The translations under genes and the position numbers were made by a program. A stretch of DNA of 64,000 bases from Agrobacterium pusense (GTDB taxonomy: Bacteria > Pseudomonadota > Alphaproteobacteria > Rhizobiales > Rhizobiaceae): contig NZ_FNBB01000001.1 in the NCBI RefSeq assembly GCF_900102105.1, forward strand, positions 496,001 to 560,000, read 5' to 3'. This document shows, piece by piece, positions 9,958 through 19,216 of the stretch (positions are counted from its first letter, which is position 1; each line of letters begins with the position of its first letter). The notes beneath the pieces are model-generated. The model ran no database searches. It saw only the letters and a list, made by a program, of their open reading frames with translations, and was not told the DNA's origin.

Positions 9958-10323
9958 TCAGGCGGTTACGCGCTCAATGGCATCGATGAGTTTGGCAGGG
10001 TCGAACGGCTTGACGATCCAGCCCGTCGCACCGGCCTGGCGGGCGCGGTTCTTCTTCTCTGCATCGCTTTCGGTCGTCAGAACGAGGATAGGGATCGCCC
10101 GGTACTTTTCGTTGCGACGAACACCCTCTATGAAACCGAAACCGTCGAGACGGGGCATGTTGATGTCAGTCACGATGACGTCGGGGTTGCTCTGCTCGAG
10201 CACTTCGAGGCCCTCGACGCCGTCTTCGGCCTGAATGGTTTCGAAACCGGCATTGTTGAGCGTGACCAGGAGCATGTTCCTGATCGTCCGGGAATCATCC
10301 ACGGTAAGAACTTTTTTCTTCAC
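9958..10323 (-). CDS. cheY1: chemotaxis response regulator CheY1 (phosphate sink type)
   Basis: A 121-residue receiver with D9-D10, phospho-site D53 (VTDINMPRLDG), T83 and K105 (VKPFDP). I chose the GTG at 10323 because an AGGAG motif precedes it at good spacing and it overlaps the cheS stop as GTGA. The longer open frame upstream is an overlap artefact with cheS. By analogy with S. meliloti, CheY1 drains phosphate back from CheY2-P through CheA and replaces a CheZ phosphatase. No cheZ is present here. Confidence 0.92.
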   Translation of the reverse strand: MKKKVLTVDDSRTIRNMLLVTLNNAGFETIQAEDGVEGLEVLEQSNPDVIVTDINMPRLDGFGFIEGVRRNEKYRAIPILVLTTESDAEKKNRARQAGATGWIVKPFDPAKLIDAIERVTA

Positions 10324-10619
10324 TTTTGCATCTCCTTCAGGAGCAAATGATCGATATCGACGCCTATCAGTTTCATGGTCTTGTCGAATGCATCGGACAC
10401 GCTGGCAAAGCCGAAGCGTTTGCCGTCCTCTTCCCAGGATTTGGCGCCGGCCATGAGGACCTGCGCACAAAGGGCGCCGATACGTTCCACCTCTGACGCG
10501 TCCACCGACAGCGGTGCTCCCCGCAACGTCATCAGCTTGCCGTGCAGGGCCGATGCTTCGTTGAGGTCCAGCACCGGTGACAGTTTCAGCGTCGCCTCAG
10601 CTGCTTTTCTGGCTGCCAT
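10320..10619 (-). CDS. cheS: STAS-domain protein CheS
   Basis: A 99-residue STAS-like protein (LKLSPVLDLNEASALHGKLM, then LSVDASEVERIGALCAQVL). It is the gene directly before cheY1 in rhizobial che operons. In S. meliloti CheS binds CheA and speeds CheY1 dephosphorylation, completing the phosphate-sink pathway. The start overlaps the upstream receptor stop (TAATG), and the end overlaps the GTG of cheY1. Confidence 0.85.
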   Translation of the reverse strand: MAARKAAEATLKLSPVLDLNEASALHGKLMTLRGAPLSVDASEVERIGALCAQVLMAGAKSWEEDGKRFGFASVSDAFDKTMKLIGVDIDHLLLKEMQK

Positions 10620-12460
10620 TACATGACTCCCTGACGTCTGAATTGTTGGTAATCCTGGCGGTAATCCGTGCGGCTATCCTCACGGGCCATAAATGATGAT
10701 TGCTGCCGATCCGCACCGGTGGCGGCAGCGAAATGTTCCTGGCGGGCAATACGAAATTCGCGCACGGTGCGGCCGAGTGCCAGAATGACGGTTTGAAGCG
10801 TGTCGGCCTCGGAGGCGCTCGCGCTGATATCGACGGCATTGCGGTCCGCCTGCCGCTGCTGCCCGCCAATATCGGCGGCAACAGATTGCAGTTCACCGGC
10901 CTGCTCGGCCGTGTGCCGCGAGACTTCAGCGATCATGTCGTTGATGCCCGAGACTTGCCGGACGACGCCGCCGATCGCGTCCTGTGTGCGGTTGACCATG
11001 CGGACGCCGCCCTCGACCTGGGTCTTCGTGGTTCCGACAAGGCTCTTGATCTCCCTTGCGGCATCTGCAGACCGCTGGGCGAGCGCCCGGACTTCCTGCG
11101 CGACGACAGCGAACCCACGACCGCTTTCACCCGCACGCGCCGCCTCGATGCCGGCATTGAGCGCGAGAAGGTTGGTCTGAAAAGCGATCTCGTCAATCGT
11201 GCCAATGATCCTGCCGATCTGTTCGGCGGATTGTTCGATGTCCGACATGGCGTCGATCGCCTCGCCGATCGCACGGCCGCTTTCGACGGCCGCGTCGCGG
11301 GCGCTCGAAACCGCCTTTTCCGTCGCCGCAATGCGAGCGCCGTTTTCGGCAACGTTCCCGATCAGGGCCTGAATCGCATGCGAGGTTTCGGCAAGGGCTT
11401 CGGCCTGCCGGCGTGAACGCTCGGCAATGGAACGGCCGATATCGGCAAAACGTCCGCTCAAGGCCTCCGCCTCGCCGACGCTGTTATGGGCCGCCGTCAA
11501 CGACGCGCCTATGGTTTCAAGGGCCGTGTTGAATGTTGTCGCGACATCCCGATAGGCGTCTGGAACGTCACCGTCTATCCGTGCGTGCAAATCGCCTGCC
11601 GCAAAAGCTTTCAACGCGACGCCGAAGAGGTTTGCCGCTTCAGCCCGGTCATTGTCGCGTTGTTCCTGAAGTTCGCGGCCATGACGCAGGCGTAGTTCAT
11701 TAAAGCGCAGCGAGACCGCTATCTCGGTATCGACCATCACAAGGCGGACGACATTCTTTACCGCTTCGGCGAGCTCACGGCTCTTCTTGCGGCTACCCGG
11801 TAGGATGGATCGGGGCGCGTGTTCCGCCACCAGTCCACCAACGAGGTGCTCCAGAACGACGGCGTGGCTGGCGATTTGCCAGCGCGGATCGAGACCCATG
11901 CGGCTGGCATTGTCGGAAAGCACCTTCACCCGCTCGGCATAAAGCGCATCGAAACGTGCATCCGTCAAAACGCTCCAGTGCGACGATTGCAGATCGTGCA
12001 GGCGTTCGAGCTGGTTTTCGCTGTCGAAGGACGGGGAACAGTCCGGCATGGACTGGAAACGGGTCATCACATCGCGCAGGCCGGCCTTGACGTAAGGCTC
12101 CAGCATGCCGCGATAGCTGCGCAGGAAGTCGGATTGCGTCTCATCGAGGCCGGCAAAACGCAACCGCCCCGCCAGGCTTCCGCCTGCCGATCTGCGCGCT
12201 TGATCTGATGGCAAGTCCTGCCCCAACCGACGTCCCCAACAACATGACGGCCGGTGAAACCCGGCCAATTTGCCAAGGTTCAGAACGCCAGCACCCTGAG
12301 GGGATTTTTGAACGAACACACCCATCGCGGACGATGCGGCATCGACGCTTGCCAGACCTTCTTGAACCAAGAAACGAAATACCGGATCGGCACCGGTACG
12401 GCAGTGCGGCGTCATGCCTGGAAGGGGAGAGACCCCATTCCGCCGTGGAAATACCACCAA
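10619..12460 (-). CDS. soluble globin-type chemoreceptor (IcpA/McpY-like), first gene of the che operon
   Basis: Up to 613 residues with no membrane helix. A protoglobin-like sensor domain covers about 100-205 ([33 protein letters not shown]). A HAMP-like segment lies near 275-330. The methyl-accepting signalling domain covers about 340-585, with its hairpin tip ([20 protein letters not shown], then [20 protein letters not shown]). A polar tail follows. The position of the heme-binding histidine is Ala (about residue 185). The first 80-90 residues look unlike protein, so the true start is probably a TTG or GTG near 12220. It heads the operon, whose promoter should lie in about 12230-12719. 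I see no clear sigma-70 boxes there. Confidence 0.88.
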   Translation of the reverse strand: MVVFPRRNGVSPLPGMTPHCRTGADPVFRFLVQEGLASVDAASSAMGVFVQKSPQGAGVLNLGKLAGFHRPSCCWGRRLGQDLPSDQARRSAGGSLAGRLRFAGLDETQSDFLRSYRGMLEPYVKAGLRDVMTRFQSMPDCSPSFDSENQLERLHDLQSSHWSVLTDARFDALYAERVKVLSDNASRMGLDPRWQIASHAVVLEHLVGGLVAEHAPRSILPGSRKKSRELAEAVKNVVRLVMVDTEIAVSLRFNELRLRHGRELQEQRDNDRAEAANLFGVALKAFAAGDLHARIDGDVPDAYRDVATTFNTALETIGASLTAAHNSVGEAEALSGRFADIGRSIAERSRRQAEALAETSHAIQALIGNVAENGARIAATEKAVSSARDAAVESGRAIGEAIDAMSDIEQSAEQIGRIIGTIDEIAFQTNLLALNAGIEAARAGESGRGFAVVAQEVRALAQRSADAAREIKSLVGTTKTQVEGGVRMVNRTQDAIGGVVRQVSGINDMIAEVSRHTAEQAGELQSVAADIGGQQRQADRNAVDISASASEADTLQTVILALGRTVREFRIARQEHFAAATGADRQQSSFMAREDSRTDYRQDYQQFRRQGVM

Positions 12461-12719
12461 TCTTTATGGTTAATTCCTTGCTTGAAAGTTAAGAAACGCG
12501 GCGTTGCGGGTCAAACGGTAAAATTTGTAAAGTCTTTTAACGGCCCCTGCCCCGACTTTGCCGCAAATGAGCAAAAACAAAAAGGAATCGAGCGCTTCGG
12601 GCGGTTTTTCCGGCCTGTGTGCTGGACAAGCGCGGGTGGCTTCCCCTAAAACAAATCAACGGGATATTCGCGCAGCGGTGATGCTTTAAAGAGACGTTTT
12701 CGATCAAGGAGATGCCAAC

Positions 12720-13106
12720 TTGCAATGGATGGAGAAAGGCCGCAGTTCAAGGCGCCATCCGCAAGTGCTGATCGGTCTCGTGGTCGCCAGCCTTCTTCTC
12801 ATGATCGGCTTCCAGGCGCCTTCGGGTATCAAGCCGCTTTCCAAGACCAGCCGCCTCGAACGCATGCAGACCGTCGATCTTGGCCGCTCCCTTTCGCTTC
12901 GCGACAAGGATTGCGACAACGGCGGTGATGTCGGTTGCCGGTCAGGCAATGCGGCCCCGGGTATTGGTCAGGACGCGTTTTCCTTAACCGCCGTCAGTGT
13001 TGACCTTGAGGCAAAGACGCGGCTCGTTGCTGTTGCCGTCGCGCCACAAGCGTCCCGAGACTTTGCCAGCGTGGTACCACGCGCGCCTCCGCATCTTATG
13101 TACTAG
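12720..13106 (+). CDS. small single-pass membrane or secreted protein, unknown function
   Basis: A 128-residue frame begins with TTG at 12720, with AAGGAG at 12706-12711 eight bases before it. An in-frame ATG at 12729 is the alternative. A basic N-terminus (MEKGRSSRRHPQ) precedes one hydrophobic helix (VLIGLVVASLLLMIGF), so it is probably anchored in the inner membrane or exported. The rest is polar and contains two Cys (DCDNGGDVGC). I do not recognise a family. It lies about 105 bases before the antiporter operon on the same strand and may share its promoter. Confidence 0.5.
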   Translation: MQWMEKGRSSRRHPQVLIGLVVASLLLMIGFQAPSGIKPLSKTSRLERMQTVDLGRSLSLRDKDCDNGGDVGCRSGNAAPGIGQDAFSLTAVSVDLEAKTRLVAVAVAPQASRDFASVVPRAPPHLMY

Positions 13107-13211
13107 TCATTCCGGCGGTCATCATCATTGGATTCATTGGAATCCTGAGGGATTGGAGTCGTCGGAAATCCGCCGCAAGCTCCCATTCCAGAGAGAAAAC
13201 CGCCGCCGCAT

Positions 13212-16130
13212 ATGACACTTGCAACCATTCTTCCTTTTATTGTCGCATTGCCCTTCGTCGGCGCACTCCTGACGGCGTTCATGCCGCGCGAGGGTGCTGC
13301 TGCAGCTCCCGCTTCCGTTGCAGGGGCAGTTGCCCTTTTCGGGCTGGTCAGCAGTATTTTCCTTTATACCAGCGTCAGCGGGGGCGCCGTTCTTAAATAC
13401 GATGTGGAATGGCTGCCGCAGCTCGGTTTGAACTTCACACTGCGGCTCGACGGATTTGCCTGGATCTTCTCGATGCTGATTACCGGCATCGGCCTGCTGG
13501 TGGTGCTTTACGCCCGCTACTACATGTCGACTGAAGACCCCATACCGCGCTTCTTCGCCTTTCTTCTCGCCTTCATGGGTTCGATGCTCGGCGTCGTTCT
13601 ATCCGGCAACGTCATTCTGCTGTCCATCTTCTGGGAAATGACGAGCATCTTCTCATTCCTCCTGATCGGCTACTGGCACCAGAATGCCGGCGCCCGCGAC
13701 GGCGCTCGCATGGCGCTGACAGTGACGGGGATTGGTGGCTTCAGCTTGCTGGCGGGTCTGCTGATCCTCGGTCACATGGCCGGCAGCTACGATCTCGACA
13801 GGATCATCGAGGCCGGCGCCGCCATTCGCGCGCATCCGCTTTATGTGCCTGCGCTCATTCTTATTCTCGGCGGCGCTCTGACGAAGAGCGCGCAGTTTCC
13901 CTTTCACTTCTGGCTGCCCAATGCCATGGCGGCACCAACACCCGTTTCCGCCTATCTCCACTCGGCTACCATGGTGAAAGCGGGTGTTTTCCTGCTGGCA
14001 AGGTTCTGGCCGGTGCTTGCGGGCACGCCGGAATGGTTCTGGCTGGTCGGCGCGGCCGGCGTCATAACTCTGCTGCTCGGTGCCTACTTTGCCATGTTCC
14101 AGCAGGATCTGAAGGGATTGCTGGCCTATTCCACCATCAGCCATCTCGGGCTCATCACCACGCTGTTAAGCCTTGGCAGCCCGCTCGCTGCGGTGGCGGC
14201 CATCTTTCACATGGTCAACCATGCCACCTTCAAGGCCTCGCTCTTCATGGCGGCCGGCATCATCGACCATGAGACCGGAACACGTGACATGCGGCGGCTG
14301 AGCGGGCTCTATACCTATATGCCGGCAACGGCGACACTTGCCATGGCGGCAAGTGCGGCCATGGCCGGGGTTCCTCTGTTCAACGGGTTCCTCTCCAAGG
14401 AAATGTTCTTTGCCGAGGCCGTCGAAACCCATGCCGACTCGCTTCTCGACCGGGCGCTGCCCTATGTGGCAACATTATCCGGCGCATTTGCCGTCGCCTA
14501 TTCGCTGCGCTTCATTCACACGGTGTTCTTTGGCCCCAAGCCAGTCGATCTGCCAAACCCCAATCCGCACGAGCCGCCGCGCTGGATGCGGTTTCCGATC
14601 GAATTCCTCGTCTTCGCCTGCCTGATCGTCGGCATCGTTCCGAGCCTTTCCATCGGCCCGTTCCTGCATACGGCCGTGCTTTCCGTTCTCGGCGCACAGA
14701 CACCCGTGTACAGCCTGTCGATCTGGCACGGTTTCAATCTGCCGCTGATCATGAGTATCGCGGCGCTGATCGGCGGGGTAACGATCTACGTCCTGCTCGG
14801 CGGTTATTTCTCGCGCTGCGATGACGGTCCGCCGATCTTCCGGCATTTGCGGGGTCAGCGCATCTTCGAGCGCATTCTCGTCACCGTGTCCTGGAAGTGG
14901 GCGCGGTGGCTCGAAAGCACGCTCGGCACCCGGCGCCTGCAGCCGCAGCTGAGGCTTCTTATCCTCGTGGCGCTTCTTGCCGGTTTCTCGCCGCTCTTCC
15001 TTTCGGAATTCTCCCTGTCGCTGCCGCGGGTAACAACCTTCGATCCGATCTTCGCCATTCTGTGGTTGATCGGTATGATTGCGGCCATGGGTGCTGCCTG
15101 GCAGGCGAAATATCATCGCCTCGCAGCCCTTGTCATGCTTGGCGTTTCGGGGCTCGTCACCTGCCTCACCTTCATCTGGCTTTCCGCACCGGATCTGGCG
15201 ATTACCCAGCTTTTGGTGGAAATCGTCACCACCGTTCTCATCCTGCTCGGCCTCAGGTGGTTGCCGAAACGCTTCGAAAAAGTGGACAGCAGCGATGAGT
15301 TGCCGGCGCAGCTTCGCCGTGCCCGCGATTTCCTGCTGGCAGCCGCCAGCGGCATTGGAATGTCCGTCATCGCCTATGCCGTGATGACGCTGCCAGTGCC
15401 GAATGCCATTGCGACCTATTTCCTCGAACGCGCTTACAGCGAAGGCGGCGGCACCAATGTGGTCAACGTCATCCTGGTCGATTTCCGTGGCTTCGACACC
15501 TTCGGCGAAATCGCGGTTCTGGCCATCGTGGCGCTCACCGTCTTCGCGCTGCTTCGCCGTTTCCGTCCCGCCCATGAAAGCATCGGACTTCCGGAACAGC
15601 AGCAGATGCAGAACGCCTTCGATGCGGAGCGCCCGGATCGCAGCAAGGGCGATACCGTTCGCGACTATCTCTACGTGCCATCCATCGTGATGCAGTGGAT
15701 GTTCCCCGTCATCATCACCTTTTCCATTTTCCTCTTCATGCGCGGCCACGATATGCCGGGCGGCGGTTTTGCGGCCGGTATCACCATGGCGATCGCCTTC
15801 CTTCTGCAATATCTCGCCGGCGGGGCGCGCTGGGCCGAGGACCGCATCCGCATCCTGCCGCTGCGCTGGATGGGCTTTGGCCTCTTGATGGCGGCGGCGA
15901 CGGGTATCGGCTCGTGGTACTTCGGCTACCCGTTCTTGACCTCTTATTTCCAGTATACGGAGATACCCTATATCGGCAAAATGCCGACGGCTTCCGCCCT
16001 GCTGTTCGATCTCGGCGTCTTTTCGCTGGTCGTCGGCTCCACCGTTCTTATCCTGATAGCACTGGCACACCAATCGTTGCGCAACTACCGCGTTCGCACG
16101 CCTGACGCCGCAAAAGCGGAGGACGTGTAA
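13212..16130 (+). CDS. mnhA: Na+/H+ (K+/H+) antiporter subunit A/B fusion MrpAB (PhaAB)
   Basis: A 972-residue polytopic membrane protein. The N-terminal half is a proton-translocating NuoL-like antiporter module (for example FPFHFWLPNAMAAPTPVSAY and VKAGVFLLARFWP, about 225-260). The region past residue 600 matches the MrpA C-terminal part. The last about 150 residues (SIVMQWMFPVIITFSIFLFM, then GHDMPGGGFAAGI) are an MrpB domain. Fusion of subunits A and B is usual for rhizobial Pha systems. It is the largest part of a complex that exchanges Na+ or K+ for protons in pH and salt adaptation. The stop overlaps the next ATG (TAATG). Confidence 0.95.
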   Translation: MTLATILPFIVALPFVGALLTAFMPREGAAAAPASVAGAVALFGLVSSIFLYTSVSGGAVLKYDVEWLPQLGLNFTLRLDGFAWIFSMLITGIGLLVVLYARYYMSTEDPIPRFFAFLLAFMGSMLGVVLSGNVILLSIFWEMTSIFSFLLIGYWHQNAGARDGARMALTVTGIGGFSLLAGLLILGHMAGSYDLDRIIEAGAAIRAHPLYVPALILILGGALTKSAQFPFHFWLPNAMAAPTPVSAYLHSATMVKAGVFLLARFWPVLAGTPEWFWLVGAAGVITLLLGAYFAMFQQDLKGLLAYSTISHLGLITTLLSLGSPLAAVAAIFHMVNHATFKASLFMAAGIIDHETGTRDMRRLSGLYTYMPATATLAMAASAAMAGVPLFNGFLSKEMFFAEAVETHADSLLDRALPYVATLSGAFAVAYSLRFIHTVFFGPKPVDLPNPNPHEPPRWMRFPIEFLVFACLIVGIVPSLSIGPFLHTAVLSVLGAQTPVYSLSIWHGFNLPLIMSIAALIGGVTIYVLLGGYFSRCDDGPPIFRHLRGQRIFERILVTVSWKWARWLESTLGTRRLQPQLRLLILVALLAGFSPLFLSEFSLSLPRVTTFDPIFAILWLIGMIAAMGAAWQAKYHRLAALVMLGVSGLVTCLTFIWLSAPDLAITQLLVEIVTTVLILLGLRWLPKRFEKVDSSDELPAQLRRARDFLLAAASGIGMSVIAYAVMTLPVPNAIATYFLERAYSEGGGTNVVNVILVDFRGFDTFGEIAVLAIVALTVFALLRRFRPAHESIGLPEQQQMQNAFDAERPDRSKGDTVRDYLYVPSIVMQWMFPVIITFSIFLFMRGHDMPGGGFAAGITMAIAFLLQYLAGGARWAEDRIRILPLRWMGFGLLMAAATGIGSWYFGYPFLTSYFQYTEIPYIGKMPTASALLFDLGVFSLVVGSTVLILIALAHQSLRNYRVRTPDAAKAEDV

Positions 16131-16465
16131 TGGAACTCATTCTTTCAATCGGCATCGGCATCATGACTGGCTCCGGCGTATGGCTCATCCTGCGCCCGCG
16201 CACCTATCAGGTCATCGTCGGGCTTTCGCTTTTGTCCTATGCCGTGAACCTGTTCATCTTCGGCGTCGGCGGCATCAAGACCAACGCACCCCCGGTGCTG
16301 GTGAACGGCGTCGACAGTTCGACGCTTGCCGACCCGGTGCCGCAGGCGCTGGTGCTGACCGCAATCGTGATCGGCTTTGCCACGACAGCGCTTTTCCTCG
16401 TCGTGCTGCTCGCAGCGCGCGGCCTCACCGGCACTGACCATGTGGATGGGAGGGAGTCGAAATGA
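16130..16465 (+). CDS. mnhC: antiporter subunit MrpC (PhaC), NuoK-like
   Basis: A 111-residue protein with three membrane helices, homologous in form to NuoK/MnhC (SLLSYAVNLFIFGVGGIKTN, PVPQALVLTAIVIGFATTAL). It is needed for assembly of the Mrp complex. The start overlaps the mnhA stop by one base, and its end overlaps mnhD as ATGA. Confidence 0.95.
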   Translation: MELILSIGIGIMTGSGVWLILRPRTYQVIVGLSLLSYAVNLFIFGVGGIKTNAPPVLVNGVDSSTLADPVPQALVLTAIVIGFATTALFLVVLLAARGLTGTDHVDGRESK

Positions 16466-18108
16466 TGTCGTTCCCCTTCCACATCGTCATCGCACCCATC
16501 CTGCTGCCGCTCATTACCGCCGCGCTGCTGCTGTTCTTTGACGAGCGCCAGCGTGTGGCCAAAGCCGCGATCAGCTTCACCTCCACGGTGCTGCTGCTGG
16601 TGGTTGCGATTCTGCTGTTTCGCGAGGTGAACTCAACCGTTAATACCGAGATCGCTGCTGTGGTTTCGAGCGGCGTCTATCTGCTCGGCAACTGGCCGGC
16701 ACCCTTCGGCATCGTGCTCGTCGCCGACCGCCTGTCGGGCCTGATGGTCCTGTTGACCGCATTGCTCGCCATTCCCTCGCTCATCTATTCGATGGCGAAA
16801 TGGCACAAGGCGGGCGCCCATTTCCATTCGCTGTTCCAGATGATGCTGATGGGCGTCAACGGCGCGTTCCTGACCGGCGACCTTTTCAACCTCTTCGTAT
16901 TCTTCGAAGTGATGCTGGCGGCATCTTACGGGCTGCTGCTGCATGGCTCCGGCCAGCAACGCGTCAAGGCGGGGCTGCACTATATCGCCATCAACCTCGT
17001 TGCCGCCTTGTTTTTCCTGATTGGCGTCAGTCTGATCTATGGCGTGACGGGCACGCTGAACATGGGTGATCTCGCCCACCGGATCGAGGGGCTGAACCCC
17101 GACCAGCGCATGCTGCTGGAAACCGGCTCGGCCATCCTCGGCATCGCGTTTCTGGTCAAGGCCGGCATGTGGCCGCTGAATTTCTGGCTGCCCTCCGCCT
17201 ATGGTGCGGCATCTGCACCGGTCGGCGGGCTATTCGCGATCATGAGCAAGGTCGGCATTTATGTCATTGCCCGCCTGTCCTTCCTGCTGTTCGGGCAGAC
17301 GGCCGGGGAATCGGCCGGTTTCGGCCACGATGCGCTGCTGGTCGGCGGCATCGCCACCATCATCTTCGGTGCCATCGGGGTTCTGGCGTCGCAGGCGCTG
17401 GGACGGCTTGCCGGCTTTTCGGTTCTGGTCTCATCGGGAACGCTGCTTGCAGCCATGGGTACCGGCAATCCCACGGTGGCGGCCGGCGCACTTTATTACC
17501 TTGTCAGCTCCACCCTCACCATCAGTGCCTTCTTCATGCTCATCGAACTTGTCGAGCGCGGGCAGGATGCGGGCGCAAACGTTCTTGCCGTAACCATGGA
17601 GGCTTATGGCGAAGGCGAGGAAGAAGACGAGGAAGAGGAAATCGGCGTGACCATGCCTGCCACCATGGCCGTGCTGGGCGCATGCTTTGCCGCCTGCGGC
17701 ATCCTGCTCGCCGGCCTGCCGCCGCTTTCCGGCTTCATTGCCAAATTCTCGATGCTATCGGCCATTCTCAATCCGTCCGGTCTCGGCGCCAATGACAGCA
17801 TCTCCACCCTGTCATGGTGGATCGTCTTCCTGATCGTCTTTTCCGGCTTCGCTTCACTGATCTCGATGACCCGTGCGGGCATCCGTACTTTCTGGGCCTC
17901 CATCGAAGGCACCGTGCCGCGCGTGCTCGTCATCGAAATCGCACCCATCATGCTGCTTCTCGGCCTGACACTCGCCATGACCGTTCAGGCGGGGCCGGTG
18001 ATGCGTTACATGCAGGAAACAGCGCGCATCCTCGATCTGCCCGCGAGCTATATCCAGGGCGTCATTTCCGCGCCACGGGCGGGCGGCAATCCGGAGGCAG
18101 AGCCATGA
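16462..18108 (+). CDS. mnhD: antiporter subunit MrpD (PhaD), NuoM/N-like
   Basis: A 548-residue polytopic proton channel subunit with the conserved proton_antipo_M core (LFNLFVFFEVMLAASYGLLL, VKAGMWPLNFWLPSAYGAAS, LFAIMSKVGIYVIARLSFLL). It is the second antiporter-like subunit of the complex. A very acidic stretch (GEGEEEDEEEEIG, near residues 383-395) interrupts a loop between helices. It is in frame and looks genuine. The start overlaps mnhC and the end overlaps mnhE. Confidence 0.95.
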   Translation: MMSFPFHIVIAPILLPLITAALLLFFDERQRVAKAAISFTSTVLLLVVAILLFREVNSTVNTEIAAVVSSGVYLLGNWPAPFGIVLVADRLSGLMVLLTALLAIPSLIYSMAKWHKAGAHFHSLFQMMLMGVNGAFLTGDLFNLFVFFEVMLAASYGLLLHGSGQQRVKAGLHYIAINLVAALFFLIGVSLIYGVTGTLNMGDLAHRIEGLNPDQRMLLETGSAILGIAFLVKAGMWPLNFWLPSAYGAASAPVGGLFAIMSKVGIYVIARLSFLLFGQTAGESAGFGHDALLVGGIATIIFGAIGVLASQALGRLAGFSVLVSSGTLLAAMGTGNPTVAAGALYYLVSSTLTISAFFMLIELVERGQDAGANVLAVTMEAYGEGEEEDEEEEIGVTMPATMAVLGACFAACGILLAGLPPLSGFIAKFSMLSAILNPSGLGANDSISTLSWWIVFLIVFSGFASLISMTRAGIRTFWASIEGTVPRVLVIEIAPIMLLLGLTLAMTVQAGPVMRYMQETARILDLPASYIQGVISAPRAGGNPEAEP

Positions 18109-18593
18109 TGAACCGTGTCCTGCCCTACCCGCTACTGACCGTTTCCCTGATCTTCTTCTGGATGACGATCAACAGTTTCTCGCCGGGGCATCTGCTGCTC
18201 GGAACTGCGGTGGCGCTCATCGCTTCCTGGGCGATGGCGTCGCTGAGGCCGGCAAAACCCCGCATCCGCAACTGGCATCGGCTGGTGCAGCTGATCCTTA
18301 TCGTGCTTTACGATATCGTCAGGTCCAATCTCTCGGTCGCGAAGATCATTCTGTTCAGGCGCGAAAGGGACCGCAAATCGGGTTTTCTGGCCGTGCCGCT
18401 CGATATACGCGATCCCATGGCGCTGGCCGTTCTGGCGACAATCCTCACCTCGACGCCGGGAAGCGCCTGGCTTGAATATAATTCCAGTCAGGGCACGCTC
18501 CTGCTCCACGTCCTCGACGACGTGGACGAGGCCGCGTGGATAAGCCTCATCAAGAACCGATATGAAAAACTGCTGATGGAGATATTCGAATGA
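18105..18593 (+). CDS. mnhE: antiporter subunit MrpE (PhaE)
   Basis: A 162-residue subunit with two or three N-terminal helices (PLLTVSLIFFWMTINSFSPG, LLLGTAVALIASWAM) and a cytoplasmic domain ending in the MnhE pattern (ILTSTPGSAWLEY, TLLLHVLDDVDEA). I place the start at the first of two consecutive ATGs (18105), after GGAGG. It overlaps the mnhD stop by four bases. The longer open frame upstream lies inside mnhD and is not real. Confidence 0.93.
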   Translation: MMNRVLPYPLLTVSLIFFWMTINSFSPGHLLLGTAVALIASWAMASLRPAKPRIRNWHRLVQLILIVLYDIVRSNLSVAKIILFRRERDRKSGFLAVPLDIRDPMALAVLATILTSTPGSAWLEYNSSQGTLLLHVLDDVDEAAWISLIKNRYEKLLMEIFE

Positions 18594-18871
18594 GTTCGAT
18601 TATCCTTTTCTGGTCCTTTTCGCTGGCGCAGCTGATGCTGGCCATTGCCATGACGATTTCGGTCTATCGCATCGCCATTGGCCCGCGCGCGCAGGACCGG
18701 GTGCTCGGCATGGATACGCTCTATGTCAACGCCATGCTGCTGCTGCTGACCTTCGGCCTGCGCACCGGCAACGACATCTATTTCGAGGCATCGCTGCTGA
18801 TCGCCATTCTGGGCTTCGTCTCGACCGTCGCCCTTTCCAAATTCCTGATGCGCGGGGAGGTCATAGAATGA
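18590..18871 (+). CDS. mnhF: antiporter subunit MrpF (PhaF)
   Basis: A 93-residue protein with three membrane helices and the family motif around GPRAQDRVLGMDTLYVNAM. It is part of the Mrp complex. It overlaps both neighbours by four bases (ATGA), so the whole operon is translationally coupled. Confidence 0.93.
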   Translation: MSSIILFWSFSLAQLMLAIAMTISVYRIAIGPRAQDRVLGMDTLYVNAMLLLLTFGLRTGNDIYFEASLLIAILGFVSTVALSKFLMRGEVIE

Positions 18872-19212
18872 GCAACGCCGCAGAATTTCCGCTCTGGGCC
18901 GCCATCGCCGTGGCTTTCTTCGTCCTCCTCGGCGCCTCCCTGACGCTGATCGGCACTATCGGCTTTGCCAAGCTCAACAGCTTCTATGAACGCCTGCATG
19001 CGCCCACACTCGGCACCAGCTGGGGCACGGGCGGCATCGTCATGGCCTCGATCATCTATTTCTCCGTCTCGGGCGGCCGCTTCGCTTTCCACGAAATCTT
19101 CATCGGCATTTTCATGACGGTGACGACGCCGGTTTCCCTGATGCTTCTCGGCCGCGCTGCACTTTATCGGGACCGGGCGGAGCAGAATTCAGATAACCGG
19201 GAGCATTTATAA
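18868..19212 (+). CDS. mnhG: antiporter subunit MrpG (PhaG)
   Basis: A 114-residue protein with three helices and the MnhG pattern (GASLTLIGTIGFAKLNSFYE, RLHAPTLGTSWGTGGI). It is the last gene of the antiporter operon. Its stop is only four bases from the end of the converging dioxygenase gene. No terminator hairpin fits in the gap, so read-through into antisense of that gene is possible. Confidence 0.93.
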   Translation: MSNAAEFPLWAAIAVAFFVLLGASLTLIGTIGFAKLNSFYERLHAPTLGTSWGTGGIVMASIIYFSVSGGRFAFHEIFIGIFMTVTTPVSLMLLGRAALYRDRAEQNSDNREHL

Positions 19213-19216
19213 ATGC

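Noticed and set aside
14475-16073. 532-codon open frame on the minus strand opposite mnhA
   Set aside because: It is Arg, His and Glu rich with no hydrophobic core or motifs and lies wholly antisense to a clear antiporter gene. Long antisense frames are expected in GC-rich DNA.
18105-18110. ATGATG at the mnhE start as a frameshift or repeat signal
   Set aside because: Two consecutive Met codons at an ordinary ATGA overlap. No slippery sequence is present.
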